Assembly (NCBI GenBank): GCA_028285495.1
Contig: JANQPB010000014.1
Span: forward strand, 310,001 to 374,000
Origin: Acidimicrobiales bacterium
Lineage (GTDB): Bacteria > Actinomycetota > Acidimicrobiia > Acidimicrobiales > SZUA-35
Direction of reading: 5' to 3'
DNA length: 64,000 bases
Positions within the stretch are counted from its first letter, which is position 1; each line of letters opens with the position of its first letter. A program made the position numbers and the translations under genes. The notes under the pieces are model-generated. The model was not told the DNA's origin, did no database searches, and worked only from the letters and a program-made list of their open reading frames with translations. This document shows positions 16,190 to 24,762 of the stretch, piece after piece.

Positions 16190-18964
16190 TCAGCCGGTCG
16201 TGCCGAGCCCGCTGGCGATGGCGTTCACGGTGACCAGGAGCTGGGGCAGCATCGATTCGGCGACCTCGGGGTCCTCGGCCTGGCGTGCCCGCCACGTCGA
16301 CACGAGCTCGATCTGGCGACGATGCAGTGAGCGGAGCGCAGGATCCCGTTGCCGCAGCGTGCGGGCGATGTTGGGCCGCCGCTCCGCCAATGGGCCGCCG
16401 TAGATCCCCTCGAGCAGGTCGATGGTGCGGGTCCGCTCGTCCCGTATCCGATCGAGGAACGCAGCCCGGAGCTCGGCGTCGCCGACCAGCTCGGCGTACC
16501 AACCCATGATCTCGGCATCGGCGGTGGCGATGGCGGTGGCGGCGTTCGACACGATGTAGTGCAGCGGCGGCCACTCGAACACGTGTCCGACCAGCTCGTC
16601 GAACCGACCCTCGTCGCTGGCCCGGAGGTCGGTGATGGCCGTGCCGAGGCCGTACCAACCCGAGAGCAGGAACCGGGCCTGACTCCACGAGAACACCCAC
16701 GGGATAGCCCGGAGATCGGCCAGGCTGGCCCGTCCGGTCCGCCGGGCCGGGCGCGACCCGATCCGGCTGTGCTCGATGACGTCGATCGGTGTGGCCTGAC
16801 GGAAGAAGTCGATGAAGCCGTCGGTGTCGAGCAGGTCGGCGTACGCCTGCCGGCTGACCGCCGCCAGCTCGTCCATCAGCGGTTCGAGATGGGGGGCGAC
16901 CGAGCGCGAGGCCGCCGTCCCGATCAGCGAGCCGGCGGTCCCGGCGACGACCAGCTCGACGTTGTGGGCCGCCGTGATCACGTTGGCGTACTTCTGGGAG
17001 ATCGTCTCGCCCTGCTCGGTCAACCGGATGGCCCCGGTCAGCGAGCCGGGCGGCAGGGCCCGGAGGAAGCGATGGGTCGGCCCGGCGCCGCGGCTGATCG
17101 TGCCGCCACGGCCGTGGAAGAACGTGACCGCGACGCCGAGCTCACCCCCGATCCGGGCCAAGGTGTCCTGGGCCCGGTAGAGGCTCCACAGGCTGGCGAC
17201 GATGCCGCCGTCCTTGTTGCTGTCGCTGTAGCCGACCATGACCTGCTGGGTCGGCCGGGCCCCGGTCCCGGCCCTGGCCTCGACCGAGCGCCGGGTGATC
17301 GGGTGCCCGAGGAAGGCCCGCAGGATGTCGGGGCTCCGCTCCAGATCGTCGATCGTCTCGAAGAGCGGCGCGACCGGCAGGAGGCAGCGGACGTCGTCGC
17401 CCTCCCGCCGGAGCAGCCCGGCCTCCTTGGCCAGGAGGTAGACGACGAGGAGGTCCGACACGTCTCGGGTCATCGACACGATGAGGCTGCCGATGCCGGC
17501 CGCACCGTTGGCGGCGAGCTCTCGACCGAGGACCCGGTAGGCGGCCAGCACGGCGTCGGCCTCGGGCCCGACCTCGACCCCGGCCGCCGCAAGCGGGCGG
17601 GGCGAGGCGAGCTCGCGCCCGAGCAGGGCCAGCCGATCGGACTCGCTCCAGTCGGCGAACGTCTCGCCGTCCGGCACCCCGGCGGCGGCGAGGAGCTGGG
17701 CGACCGCGAGGTCGTGGAACCCGCTGTTCTGCCGGATGTCGAGCACGGCCAGGTGGAAGCCGAAGGTCTCGGCCAGGCGGACCACCGGGGCGACGTCGTG
17801 ACGGCCAAGCCGACCGGCCCCGATCTCGCCGAGCAGCCGGTCGACGAGACGCAGGTCGCCGACGAGCGAGTCGGCGTCGGCGTAGCGGGCCCCCGGCCCG
17901 TGGCCGGTGGCCGGGGCGCCCCCCTGGCCGGTCACCCGGTCGTCGGCCGGCAGCCGAGCCCGGATGAGGTTGATGGCCTGACGCCACGGCTCGTCCGGGT
18001 TGCGGCCGACGGCTCGGGCGCCGGCGGGGCCGAGCGCCGCCGAGGTGGCGGCGATCCACTCGACGAGCTCGGTCGGCGCCGGCTCGATCAGGTCGGACAG
18101 GCTGAGGTGGACGGCGGCGTCGACCAGTGCGTCGTCGAGCAGGGCGATCGCCGCCGCCCGCAGCGAGCGCAGGGATCGTTCGGTCACCTCGGCGGTGACG
18201 AAGGGGTGGCCGTCGCGGTCGCCGCCGACCCAGGTGCCGAAGCGGAGCCGGGGCAGGGCGGCGCCGTCGAGCATGGCGGGATCGAGGCCGGCGTCCGACC
18301 AGGCCAGGCGGAGCCGATCGTCGAGCCGGGGCACCACCCGAGGGAAGACCCGGACCAGGTAGTGGGTGACGTTGCGGAACTCGTCGGCGACGTCGGGCCG
18401 CTCGAGGAAGATCTCGCCGGTCCGCCACAGCCGCTCGAGCATGGCCCTCAGGTCGCCGTCGAGCGCCTCCTGCTCCTGCGGGGTCCACATCTGGTTCTCG
18501 CGCGACACGAGGAGGCGGTACAGCTCCCGGTGCTGCTCGAGGACCGTGGCCCGCTTCGCCTCGGTCGGGTGGGCGGTGAGCACGGGCTCGACGACGATCC
18601 GGCCGAGCGACTCGGCGATCGCCGCCGGCTCGTGGCCGGCCTTGCGCAGCTCGGACAGGATCCGACCCCACGAGCCCGAGATGGCGGTCGGGCCGTCGGC
18701 CGACTCCCTGGCCCGACGGAACTGGGCGGCGGCGTTCTCCTCGGACAGGGTCGCCAGCCGGAACGCGATCGACAGCGCCTGGGTCAGCCGGTCCTGGTCG
18801 GCGGGGACGACCGCCGGGTCGTGGCGATCGCCCCAGGGCAGGGCGGCGGCGACGTCGGGCTCGCCCAGCTCGATCAGCACGTCGCGGAAGGCGTCCAGGA
18901 GGTACTGGAAGTCGGCGGCGGCCTTGCGATCGTCGAGGGTCAGCGGCGCGGGGATCTCGACCAT
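16190..18964 (-). CDS. ppc: Phosphoenolpyruvate carboxylase
   Basis: A 924-residue enzyme that carboxylates PEP to oxaloacetate and refills the TCA cycle. Signatures are VLTAHPTEAKRATV with the catalytic His at 132, LRFGTWVGGDRDGHPFVT, MVGYSDSNKDGG, TFFHGRGGTISRGAGPTHRF and the C-terminal TG end (residues GTTG). The length matches the family (880-970). I choose ATG 18964 because TACCCT is 6 nt upstream; a longer frame upstream adds 15 residues without conservation. It is a stand-alone gene between the alkylsulfatase and the E1 dehydrogenase. Confidence 0.95.
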   Translation of the reverse strand: MVEIPAPLTLDDRKAAADFQYLLDAFRDVLIELGEPDVAAALPWGDRHDPAVVPADQDRLTQALSIAFRLATLSEENAAAQFRRARESADGPTAISGSWGRILSELRKAGHEPAAIAESLGRIVVEPVLTAHPTEAKRATVLEQHRELYRLLVSRENQMWTPQEQEALDGDLRAMLERLWRTGEIFLERPDVADEFRNVTHYLVRVFPRVVPRLDDRLRLAWSDAGLDPAMLDGAALPRLRFGTWVGGDRDGHPFVTAEVTERSLRSLRAAAIALLDDALVDAAVHLSLSDLIEPAPTELVEWIAATSAALGPAGARAVGRNPDEPWRQAINLIRARLPADDRVTGQGGAPATGHGPGARYADADSLVGDLRLVDRLLGEIGAGRLGRHDVAPVVRLAETFGFHLAVLDIRQNSGFHDLAVAQLLAAAGVPDGETFADWSESDRLALLGRELASPRPLAAAGVEVGPEADAVLAAYRVLGRELAANGAAGIGSLIVSMTRDVSDLLVVYLLAKEAGLLRREGDDVRCLLPVAPLFETIDDLERSPDILRAFLGHPITRRSVEARAGTGARPTQQVMVGYSDSNKDGGIVASLWSLYRAQDTLARIGGELGVAVTFFHGRGGTISRGAGPTHRFLRALPPGSLTGAIRLTEQGETISQKYANVITAAHNVELVVAGTAGSLIGTAASRSVAPHLEPLMDELAAVSRQAYADLLDTDGFIDFFRQATPIDVIEHSRIGSRPARRTGRASLADLRAIPWVFSWSQARFLLSGWYGLGTAITDLRASDEGRFDELVGHVFEWPPLHYIVSNAATAIATADAEIMGWYAELVGDAELRAAFLDRIRDERTRTIDLLEGIYGGPLAERRPNIARTLRQRDPALRSLHRRQIELVSTWRARQAEDPEVAESMLPQLLVTVNAIASGLGTTG

Positions 18965-18970
18965 CGTGCG

Positions 18971-18976
18971 AGGGTA
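18971..18976 (-). promoter_or_regulatory. -10 box (TACCCT) of leaderless ppc
   Basis: TACCCT on the minus strand is 6 nt before the ATG at 18964, with no ribosome site in between. Confidence 0.5.
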
Positions 18977-19038
18977 GCCAGACCGGGGATCGCCGATGGG
19001 GCAGGTCACCCCGCCGCCACCGTCCGTTCAGCGGGTCG

Positions 19039-20022
19039 CTACCGGGGCCCCGGTTGTGGCTCCGGTCCGGCCCCGGCGAGCGCAGCTGCGGCGGCCACGA
19101 TGTCGTCGCAGCTCGGCAGGGTGGCGGCGTAGCCGGGGCCGGTGGCGATGAACGAGTCGGCGGCGCACAACCGGGAGCTGGCCATACCTCGCTCGCCGAG
19201 CTCGGTCACCACCTGCTCGCTGATCGACCCCGTCCGGCGGCACTCGTCGACCACCAGCACGGCATCACACCCGTCGACGGCCAGGACGACCGACTCGATG
19301 GGCAGCGGAGCCAACCACCGGAGGTCGATCACCCGGGCGTCGACGTCGTGGCGCTCGGCCAGGATCCGCTGAGCCCTGGCCGACAGGTGGGCCCCGTTGC
19401 CGTAGGTCACGATCGCCACGTCCGCTCCCTCACCCCGGACCGAGACCTCGCCGATGGCCGGTCCCGGCCCGACCGATGCCCCCGGCTCCGGGTACCGGCA
19501 GGCCCACCCGCCGTCGCCGCCGTCGTGCAGGTCGGTGGTGGCGTAGAGGGCGATCGGCTCGAGGAACGCGACGACCCGCTGCTCCTCCCGGGCCAGCCGA
19601 ACCGACTCCCGCAGCAGCAGGGCGGCGTCGTGCCCGTTCGACGGGCAGGCGACGATCAGGCCGGGGATGTCCCGCAGCACGGCGATCGAGTTGTCGTTGT
19701 GGAAGTGGCCGCCGAATCCCTTCTGGTACCCGAGGGCGGCGATGCGGACGACCATCGGGTTGGTGAACTGGCCGTCGGAGAAGAAGGGCAGGGTGGCGGC
19801 CTCGCCCCGCAGCTGGTCCTCGGCGTTGTGCAGGTAGGCCAGGAACTGGATCTCGGGGATCGGCACGAAGCCGTTGTGGGCCAGGCCGATGGCGAGGCCG
19901 AGGATCGACTGCTCGTCGAGCAGCGTGTCGATCACCCGCCGCCGACCGAACCGGGCCTGGAGCCGCTGGGTGACCCCGTAGACGCCGCCCTTCGCCCCGA
20001 TGTCCTCACCGGCCAGGACCAC
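19039..20022 (-). CDS. 2-oxoacid dehydrogenase E1, beta part (frameshifted from the alpha part)
   Basis: A transketolase-like pyrimidine and C-terminal domain of a branched-chain 2-oxoacid/pyruvate dehydrogenase E1. GEDIGAKGGVYGVTQRLQ near the start, EIQFLAYLHNAEDQLRGEA and KGFGGHFHNDNSIAVLRDIP are E1-beta landmarks. The first usable codon is the GTG at 20022, but the same frame is open to 20103 and encodes further conserved E1-beta sequence (LLNWTLTDLLATNPE), so the real coding region extends upstream. The frame is one nucleotide back from that of the alpha gene, which runs 90 nt into it. This fits a fused alpha-beta E1 with one base lost near 20070-20100, by mutation or assembly error. Confidence 0.8.
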   Translation of the reverse strand: MVLAGEDIGAKGGVYGVTQRLQARFGRRRVIDTLLDEQSILGLAIGLAHNGFVPIPEIQFLAYLHNAEDQLRGEAATLPFFSDGQFTNPMVVRIAALGYQKGFGGHFHNDNSIAVLRDIPGLIVACPSNGHDAALLLRESVRLAREEQRVVAFLEPIALYATTDLHDGGDGGWACRYPEPGASVGPGPAIGEVSVRGEGADVAIVTYGNGAHLSARAQRILAERHDVDARVIDLRWLAPLPIESVVLAVDGCDAVLVVDECRRTGSISEQVVTELGERGMASSRLCAADSFIATGPGYAATLPSCDDIVAAAAALAGAGPEPQPGPR

Positions 20023-21299
20023 CTCGGGGTTCGTGGCCAGCAGGTCGGTGAGGGTCCAGTTGAGCAGTTGGCCATCGATTGCGGCCGCTCCCTGGTCCTC
20101 CAGTCACCCTCGCCGAGCAGGGCCAGGCGCTCGTCGTCGCTCGGCGGGCGGGCGGGGCGGCAGGCCCGCTTCGGCGGCACCAGCGAGGCCAGCACATCCT
20201 CCCGCTCCCGGAGCCGGGGCGTGTCGCGGATCGCGTCGAGGGTGCGGCGGGCGTCGCCCTCGACCTCCTGGTAGAGCTCGACGACGTCGGATGGCGACAG
20301 CCCGGCGGCGTCGATGACGATGCGGGCCGAGTGGAGCAGCGGGTCGTCGCCCTCGGACGCCTCGATCTCACCGGCCGAGCGGTAGGTGGCCTCGACGTCG
20401 GCGCCGGCGTGCCCGTACAGCCGGACGCACGACAGGTGGAGGAAGACGGGGCGGCGGGTCCGTCTGACCTCGTCGGCGCAGGCCCTGGCCACCGCCAGCG
20501 TGTCGGCGAGGTCGAGCCCGTCGCACGACCGGTACCGCAGCCCGGCCCGCTGGCCCATGCTGTTGGCCACCCACCCGGTCGGCGTCGGGACCGAGATCCC
20601 GATGCCGTTGTCCTCGCAGACGAACAGCAGGGGCAGGGCCACGCCCTGGTAGGCGGTCCAGCCGGCGGTGTTGAACGCGGCCTGGGCCGAGGCGTGGTTG
20701 ACCGAGGCGTCGCCGAAGCTGGCGACGACGATGGCGTCGTCGGGCCAGGCCCGGTGCTCGGGCCCGAGCTCGGCGGCGAGACCGATCGAGTAGGCGGCGC
20801 CGACCGCCTTCGGCAGGTGGGAGGCGATGGTGCTGGTCTGGGGTGGGATGGCCAGCCGCTTCGACCCGAGCACCTTGTGGCGGCCGCCGGCGATCGGATC
20901 GTGACGCGAGGCGAGGAGGCTCAGCAGCAGGTCGCGGGCGGGGTCGACGCCGGGGACCTGGCCGGAGCGGGCGATCTGGAAGGCGGCGTCGCGGTAGTGG
21001 AGGAACGCCGGGTCGGTCGGGCGCAGCACGGCGGCGACGGCGGCCATGCCCTCGTGGCCGGAGGAGCCGATCGTGTAGTAGCCGTCGCCGGCGGCCCGGA
21101 GCTCGCGGGCCAGCCGGTCGAGGTGACGGCTGAGCACCTGGGCCCGGAACAGCGCCAGCGCGGTGGTGCCGTCGAGCTCCCGATCGAGGGTGTCGTCGAC
21201 CGGCCCGGCGACTCGGGCCGGGGGCAGGTCGCCGGCCTCGACCCGGGCCAGGAAGTTGCGATGGACCCGCTCGACCGGATCGGACAGCACGACGCACAT
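19932..21299 (-). CDS. 2-oxoacid dehydrogenase E1, alpha part (C-terminus out of frame)
   Basis: A 455-residue reading frame whose first about 400 residues are E1-alpha: GYYTIGSSGHEGMAAV near 75, then GDASVNHASAQAAFN and FVCEDNGIGISVP forming the thiamine-diphosphate site, and FLHLSCVRLYGHAGADVEA. It decarboxylates a 2-oxoacid and passes the acyl group to E2 (not in this window). After LALLGEGDW (about 20105) the frame reads SPTCWPRTPRWSWPV, which is the beta sequence read out of frame. I therefore regard 19039-21299 as one fused E1 gene with a frameshift. No E2 or E3 genes are nearby. The ATG at 21299 is the first good start. Confidence 0.8.
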   Translation of the reverse strand: MCVVLSDPVERVHRNFLARVEAGDLPPARVAGPVDDTLDRELDGTTALALFRAQVLSRHLDRLARELRAAGDGYYTIGSSGHEGMAAVAAVLRPTDPAFLHYRDAAFQIARSGQVPGVDPARDLLLSLLASRHDPIAGGRHKVLGSKRLAIPPQTSTIASHLPKAVGAAYSIGLAAELGPEHRAWPDDAIVVASFGDASVNHASAQAAFNTAGWTAYQGVALPLLFVCEDNGIGISVPTPTGWVANSMGQRAGLRYRSCDGLDLADTLAVARACADEVRRTRRPVFLHLSCVRLYGHAGADVEATYRSAGEIEASEGDDPLLHSARIVIDAAGLSPSDVVELYQEVEGDARRTLDAIRDTPRLREREDVLASLVPPKRACRPARPPSDDERLALLGEGDWRTRERPQSMANCSTGPSPTCWPRTPRWSWPVRTSGRRAASTGSPSGSRPGSVGGG

Positions 21300-21446
21300 C
21301 GTCGCCGCTCGAGGCGGCGACGTCGAGTCACCCGCCGCCGAATCACGGCCGCCAGCGGCGGGTGGTCAGGCTCACGACCGGGCAGTCGCCACCGGGTGAC
21401 CGGCCCGCCGGGCGGGGCTGGAACGCCATCGACTCGGCGCGAGGGG

Positions 21447-21452
21447 TACCAT
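21447..21452 (+). promoter_or_regulatory. -10 box (TACCAT) before the small leader ORF
   Basis: TACCAT is 6 nt before the ATG at 21459. This places the likely transcription start at a small ORF rather than at the antiporter gene itself. Confidence 0.45.
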
Positions 21453-21458
21453 CGCTCG

Positions 21459-21557
21459 ATGAATCGGTACTTCGGATTCGGGCGATCCGACGTGGCCTCG
21501 GGTGATCGGGCTCGGCGATCACGAGCCGTTCGTGTGCTCGGGACGGCCCGATCGTGA
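21459..21557 (+). CDS. Small leaderless ORF overlapping the antiporter start
   Basis: A 32-residue reading frame (MNRYFGFGRSDVASGDRA, then Arg-rich to the end) whose ATG is 6 nt after a TACCAT -10 box, and whose stop overlaps the antiporter start as GTGA. Both features are the hallmarks of real genes in this window. It has no recognisable domain and is basic at its C-terminus. It may be a leader peptide that couples translation to the antiporter, or a small protein in its own right. Confidence 0.45.
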   Translation: MNRYFGFGRSDVASGDRARRSRAVRVLGTARS

Positions 21558-23416
21558 TCGACGAACCGCTGACCGCCATCGCCCTGGTGCTGGTCGTCGC
21601 TGCGATCTGCCAGATCATCGCCACCCGGCTCAACGTGTCGTCTGTGCTCTTCCTGCTGGTCGGCGGGGTGTCGCTCAGCCCGTTCGTCGACCCGGACGAG
21701 ATCCTCGGCGAGCTGCTGTTCACCGGCGTCGGGCTCGGGGTCGCCGTGCTGCTGTTCGAGGGCGGCACCGGGCTGCACTGGGACCGGCTGCGCCAGGGCA
21801 AGGTACCCGTGCTGCGGCTGGTCACGATCGGGGCGGTGATCGCCTGGGCGGTCGGCTTCGCCGCCGCTGCGGTGTTCCTCGACGTCGACACCGAGATCGC
21901 CGTGCTGATCGGGGCGATCCTGATCGTGTCCGGCCCGACGGTCGTCATGCCCCTGCTCCGGGTCCTCCGGCCCCGGCAGCCGACCTCGTCGATCCTGCGG
22001 TGGGAGGGCATCCTCATCGACCCGGTCGGCGCCGGCATCGCCATCGTCGTCCTCGACGCCATCATCGAGCAGCGATCACCCGGTCGCATCGCGCTCCAGG
22101 TCGTCACCACGTTCGCCGCCGGCCTGGTGGTCGGCGGGGCGGCGTCGTGGATCCTGCTGACCGGGCTCCGGCTCCGGCTGGTTCCCGATCACCTGCAGAT
22201 CCCGGCAACGCTGGCCATGCTCGTCGGGGCCTACGCCGCCTCCAACGCGTTGCGGCCCGAGGCCGGCCTGATCGCCGCCACCGTGCTCGGCATGGCCTTC
22301 GCCAACCAGAAGCGGGCCCCGGCGGCCCACATCGCCGAGTTCAACGAGAACCTCGGCTCGATCATCCTCGGGGTGCTGTTCATCGTGCTCGGGGCCCGGG
22401 TCGACCTCGAGGCCATCCGCCAGTACCTGCCGGCCAGCCTGGCCATCATCGTGTCGCTGGTCGTGGTCGCCCGCCCGGCCTCGGTGCTGGCCTCGACGCT
22501 CGGCACGGGGCTGAGCTGGCGCGACCGCTGGTTCCTGATGACCCTCGCCCCCCGTGGCGTCGTGGCGGCCGCGGTGGCGTCGCTGTTCGCGCTCGAACTG
22601 GAGAACCACGGCACCGACCCCGGTCCGCTGGTGCCGGTGGTGTTCACGGTCGTGGTCGGCACGGTGGTGCTGACCAGCGTCGGGGCCCGGTTCGCCGCCA
22701 GCCGGCTCCGGGTGGCCCAGCCGACGCCGACCGGCGTGGCCCTGATCGGCGGCGGTGAGTTCGCCATCGAGCTGGCCGCCGTGCTCCAGAACCACCACGT
22801 GCCGGCCATCCACATCGGGCTCGACGAGGACGAAGCGGCGGTGGCGGCCGAGCGGGGCCAACTGGCCTACTACGGCCGGATCGATTCCCAGGACTTCGCC
22901 GAGACGATCGAGACCGTCGGCGTCGGTCAGGCGGTGGCCCTGTCCGGCTCGGACACGCTCGACGGGTTCGTGACCCAGCGGCTGGCCCCGGTCATCGGCT
23001 CGGAGAACCTGTACGGCCTGCGGCCGGGCGACCGCCCGGGCGACCAGCTCGGCGAAGGACCGGGCGACTCCGGCACGGCCCGCGCGTTGGCCACCCGGAT
23101 CGTGCTGCCGGAGATCACGGCCGACGACCTCGAGGGTCTGCTGCACGACGGCTACCGGATCCGGGTCACCCCGGGCCACGCCCCGATCCCCCGCTGGCTC
23201 ACCGTCGGCCGGATCGACGAGAACGGCCGCATGGTCTTCGACGCCAACCTCGACAACGCCTCCGACACCGACCAGCTCGTCCAGTTCGGGCCGCCGGGAT
23301 GGGCACCCGACCTGGCCGACATCGAGGAGTGGGTCAGGACGACCGGCGAGATCAGGCCGGCGCCGGCACCCGAGCCGCGGCGGGCCGACGACCCGAAGGT
23401 CGACGCCGACTCCTGA
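21554..23416 (+). CDS. Cation/proton antiporter (CPA1, NhaP-type) with C-terminal nucleotide-binding-like domain
   Basis: A 620-residue membrane protein. Residues 1-390 contain about twelve hydrophobic segments, including FLLVGGVSLSPFVDPDE, VLLFEGGTGLHWD and the conserved GPTVVMPLLR and GILIDPVGAGIA stretches in the ion-binding core of CPA1 exchangers. Residues 395-500 (TGVALIGGGEFAIELAAVL, then IHIGLDEDEAAVAAERGQLA) resemble a TrkA-N/RCK NAD-binding domain that would gate the transporter. The tail is cytoplasmic and acidic. It should exchange Na+ or K+ for protons at the inner membrane. The GTG start overlaps the stop of the upstream small ORF. Confidence 0.88.
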   Translation: MIDEPLTAIALVLVVAAICQIIATRLNVSSVLFLLVGGVSLSPFVDPDEILGELLFTGVGLGVAVLLFEGGTGLHWDRLRQGKVPVLRLVTIGAVIAWAVGFAAAAVFLDVDTEIAVLIGAILIVSGPTVVMPLLRVLRPRQPTSSILRWEGILIDPVGAGIAIVVLDAIIEQRSPGRIALQVVTTFAAGLVVGGAASWILLTGLRLRLVPDHLQIPATLAMLVGAYAASNALRPEAGLIAATVLGMAFANQKRAPAAHIAEFNENLGSIILGVLFIVLGARVDLEAIRQYLPASLAIIVSLVVVARPASVLASTLGTGLSWRDRWFLMTLAPRGVVAAAVASLFALELENHGTDPGPLVPVVFTVVVGTVVLTSVGARFAASRLRVAQPTPTGVALIGGGEFAIELAAVLQNHHVPAIHIGLDEDEAAVAAERGQLAYYGRIDSQDFAETIETVGVGQAVALSGSDTLDGFVTQRLAPVIGSENLYGLRPGDRPGDQLGEGPGDSGTARALATRIVLPEITADDLEGLLHDGYRIRVTPGHAPIPRWLTVGRIDENGRMVFDANLDNASDTDQLVQFGPPGWAPDLADIEEWVRTTGEIRPAPAPEPRRADDPKVDADS

Positions 23417-23454
23417 CCGGAGCGCCTCCGGTCGGGAGGGGCCGCCGGGGCGGC
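23415..23454. terminator. Paired hairpins between convergent genes
   Basis: GACCGGA-gcgcc-TCCGGTC (23415-23433) starts at the stop of the antiporter gene, and GCCGCC-gg-GGCGGC (23441-23454) ends just before the stop of the EAL-HDOD gene. No T tract; a likely two-way terminator. Confidence 0.5.
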
Positions 23455-23455
23455 A

Positions 23456-24658
23456 CTACCGCATGGAGGCGACGGCCTCGTCGGCCCAGTTGACCGCCTC
23501 GAGGTAGCAGTCGGCGATCCGGTCGCCCGAGAGGTTCTGGAAGCCGGCGCCGTCGGGGGCGCCGACCTCGAGGCTCTCGGCGCAGGCCACGGCCTCGCCC
23601 CTGACGCCGCTGCGATCGGACAGCGCCCCCTTGACCTCGGGGCTGAACGGCAGGGTCTCGAGCAGGTTCGGCATCGGAGTGCCCATCAGGGCGTCCATCA
23701 GCGAGAACAGGCCGACGGTGAAGAACGAGTCGGTGCCGGCCAGACCGGCCTCCGACGCCAGGCGCTCGCACAGCTTGGCCCGCACGAAGGCGGTGGTCAC
23801 CAGCTCGGGCACGTTGTTGTCGAGCCCGGTGATGGCGAGCAGCATGACCCAGCTCTTGATGATGTTGCGGCCGAGCAGCACGGTGGCGTGATGGATCGAC
23901 TCGACCTCGTTGCTCAGCCCGCTCAACGGCGAGTTGACGAAGCGAAGGGTGCGGAGGCTCAGCGTGGCGTCCATGGCGATCAGCTCGGCCAGCTCGTCGC
24001 CGCCGAGGTCGGGATCGCAGATCTTGGTCACGAGGTCGAGCACGGCGATGCGATTGGACGGCATCCGCTCGCCGCTGACCACCTCGGGCTTGGCCAGGAA
24101 GTGGCCCTGGAAGCAGTCGAAGCCCATCTCGACCAGCTGGTCGCGGCGCTCGGCGGTCTCGACCCGCTTGGCCACCTTGACCACCCGGTGCTGACCGATC
24201 GACGCCAGGTCGGCGGCGAGGGCGGCATCGTCGTCGGTGAGGGCATCGATCTTGACGATGCTGGCGTAGGACAGGAGAGCGGCCGACGCCGACGTCCGCG
24301 AGTACCCGCCGAGGGCGATCTTGTAGCCGAGCTCCTGCAGGTGGTCGAGCCCGGCCCGGACCTCGGCGTCGGTCTCCAGGTCCTCGGGCAGCTGGATCGC
24401 GACCCGGTCGGCCGGGACGAAGACCAGGTCGGGGTCGAGCAGGAAGTTCCGGTCGACGTTGAGCAGGACGCGGTTGCGTCCGACGACGTTGTCGAGACCG
24501 ATCTCCACGAACGCGTCGATGATGACCCGCGACGTCGCCACGGTGAGGTTGACGTCGCCGACCTTGTTCTCCAGGCTGCTGCGGTACAGCAGGTCGTAGG
24601 CGAACACCCGGTTGTTGACGTCGAAGATTGGTTGCCGTCCAACGAAGCAATCGGCCAC
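23456..24658 (-). CDS. EAL-HDOD signalling protein (degenerate EAL)
   Basis: A 400-residue protein of the YuxH/CdgJ type. The N-terminal half is an EAL fold (FVGRQPIFDVNNRVFAYDLLYR, then LVEMGFDCFQGHFLAKP) in which the catalytic EAL motif is replaced by DLLYR, so it probably does not cleave cyclic di-GMP. The C-terminal half is HDOD (LVTKICDPDLGGDELAELI through SIHHATVLLGRNIIKSW). Such proteins act as signalling adaptors in motility or stress control. GTG 24658 is preferred because AAGGAG lies 8 nt upstream; ATG 24703 would add 15 polar residues. A REC-HDOD regulator follows 1.5 kb away. Confidence 0.85.
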   Translation of the reverse strand: MADCFVGRQPIFDVNNRVFAYDLLYRSSLENKVGDVNLTVATSRVIIDAFVEIGLDNVVGRNRVLLNVDRNFLLDPDLVFVPADRVAIQLPEDLETDAEVRAGLDHLQELGYKIALGGYSRTSASAALLSYASIVKIDALTDDDAALAADLASIGQHRVVKVAKRVETAERRDQLVEMGFDCFQGHFLAKPEVVSGERMPSNRIAVLDLVTKICDPDLGGDELAELIAMDATLSLRTLRFVNSPLSGLSNEVESIHHATVLLGRNIIKSWVMLLAITGLDNNVPELVTTAFVRAKLCERLASEAGLAGTDSFFTVGLFSLMDALMGTPMPNLLETLPFSPEVKGALSDRSGVRGEAVACAESLEVGAPDGAGFQNLSGDRIADCYLEAVNWADEAVASMR

Positions 24659-24750
24659 GAACGGGTCTCCTTGTTGCGAACTCGACCTCGGCTCCATCGG
24701 CATCGGTTCCGACGGGGTTAGCCATTCCTCCCGTCGATGCGATCCCGTGG

Positions 24751-24756
24751 CACCCT
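24751..24756 (+). promoter_or_regulatory. Weak -10 box (CACCCT) 6 nt before GTG 24763
   Basis: CACCCT differs from TANNNT at one position but has the leaderless spacing, and supports GTG 24763 as the start of the kinase-fold gene. Confidence 0.3.
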
Positions 24757-24762
24757 GAGCCT

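Noticed and set aside
20022..20106. Programmed -1 ribosomal frameshift in the E1 gene
   Set aside because: No slippery heptamer of X-XXY-YYZ type is seen in the overlap, so a one-base loss or assembly error is simpler.
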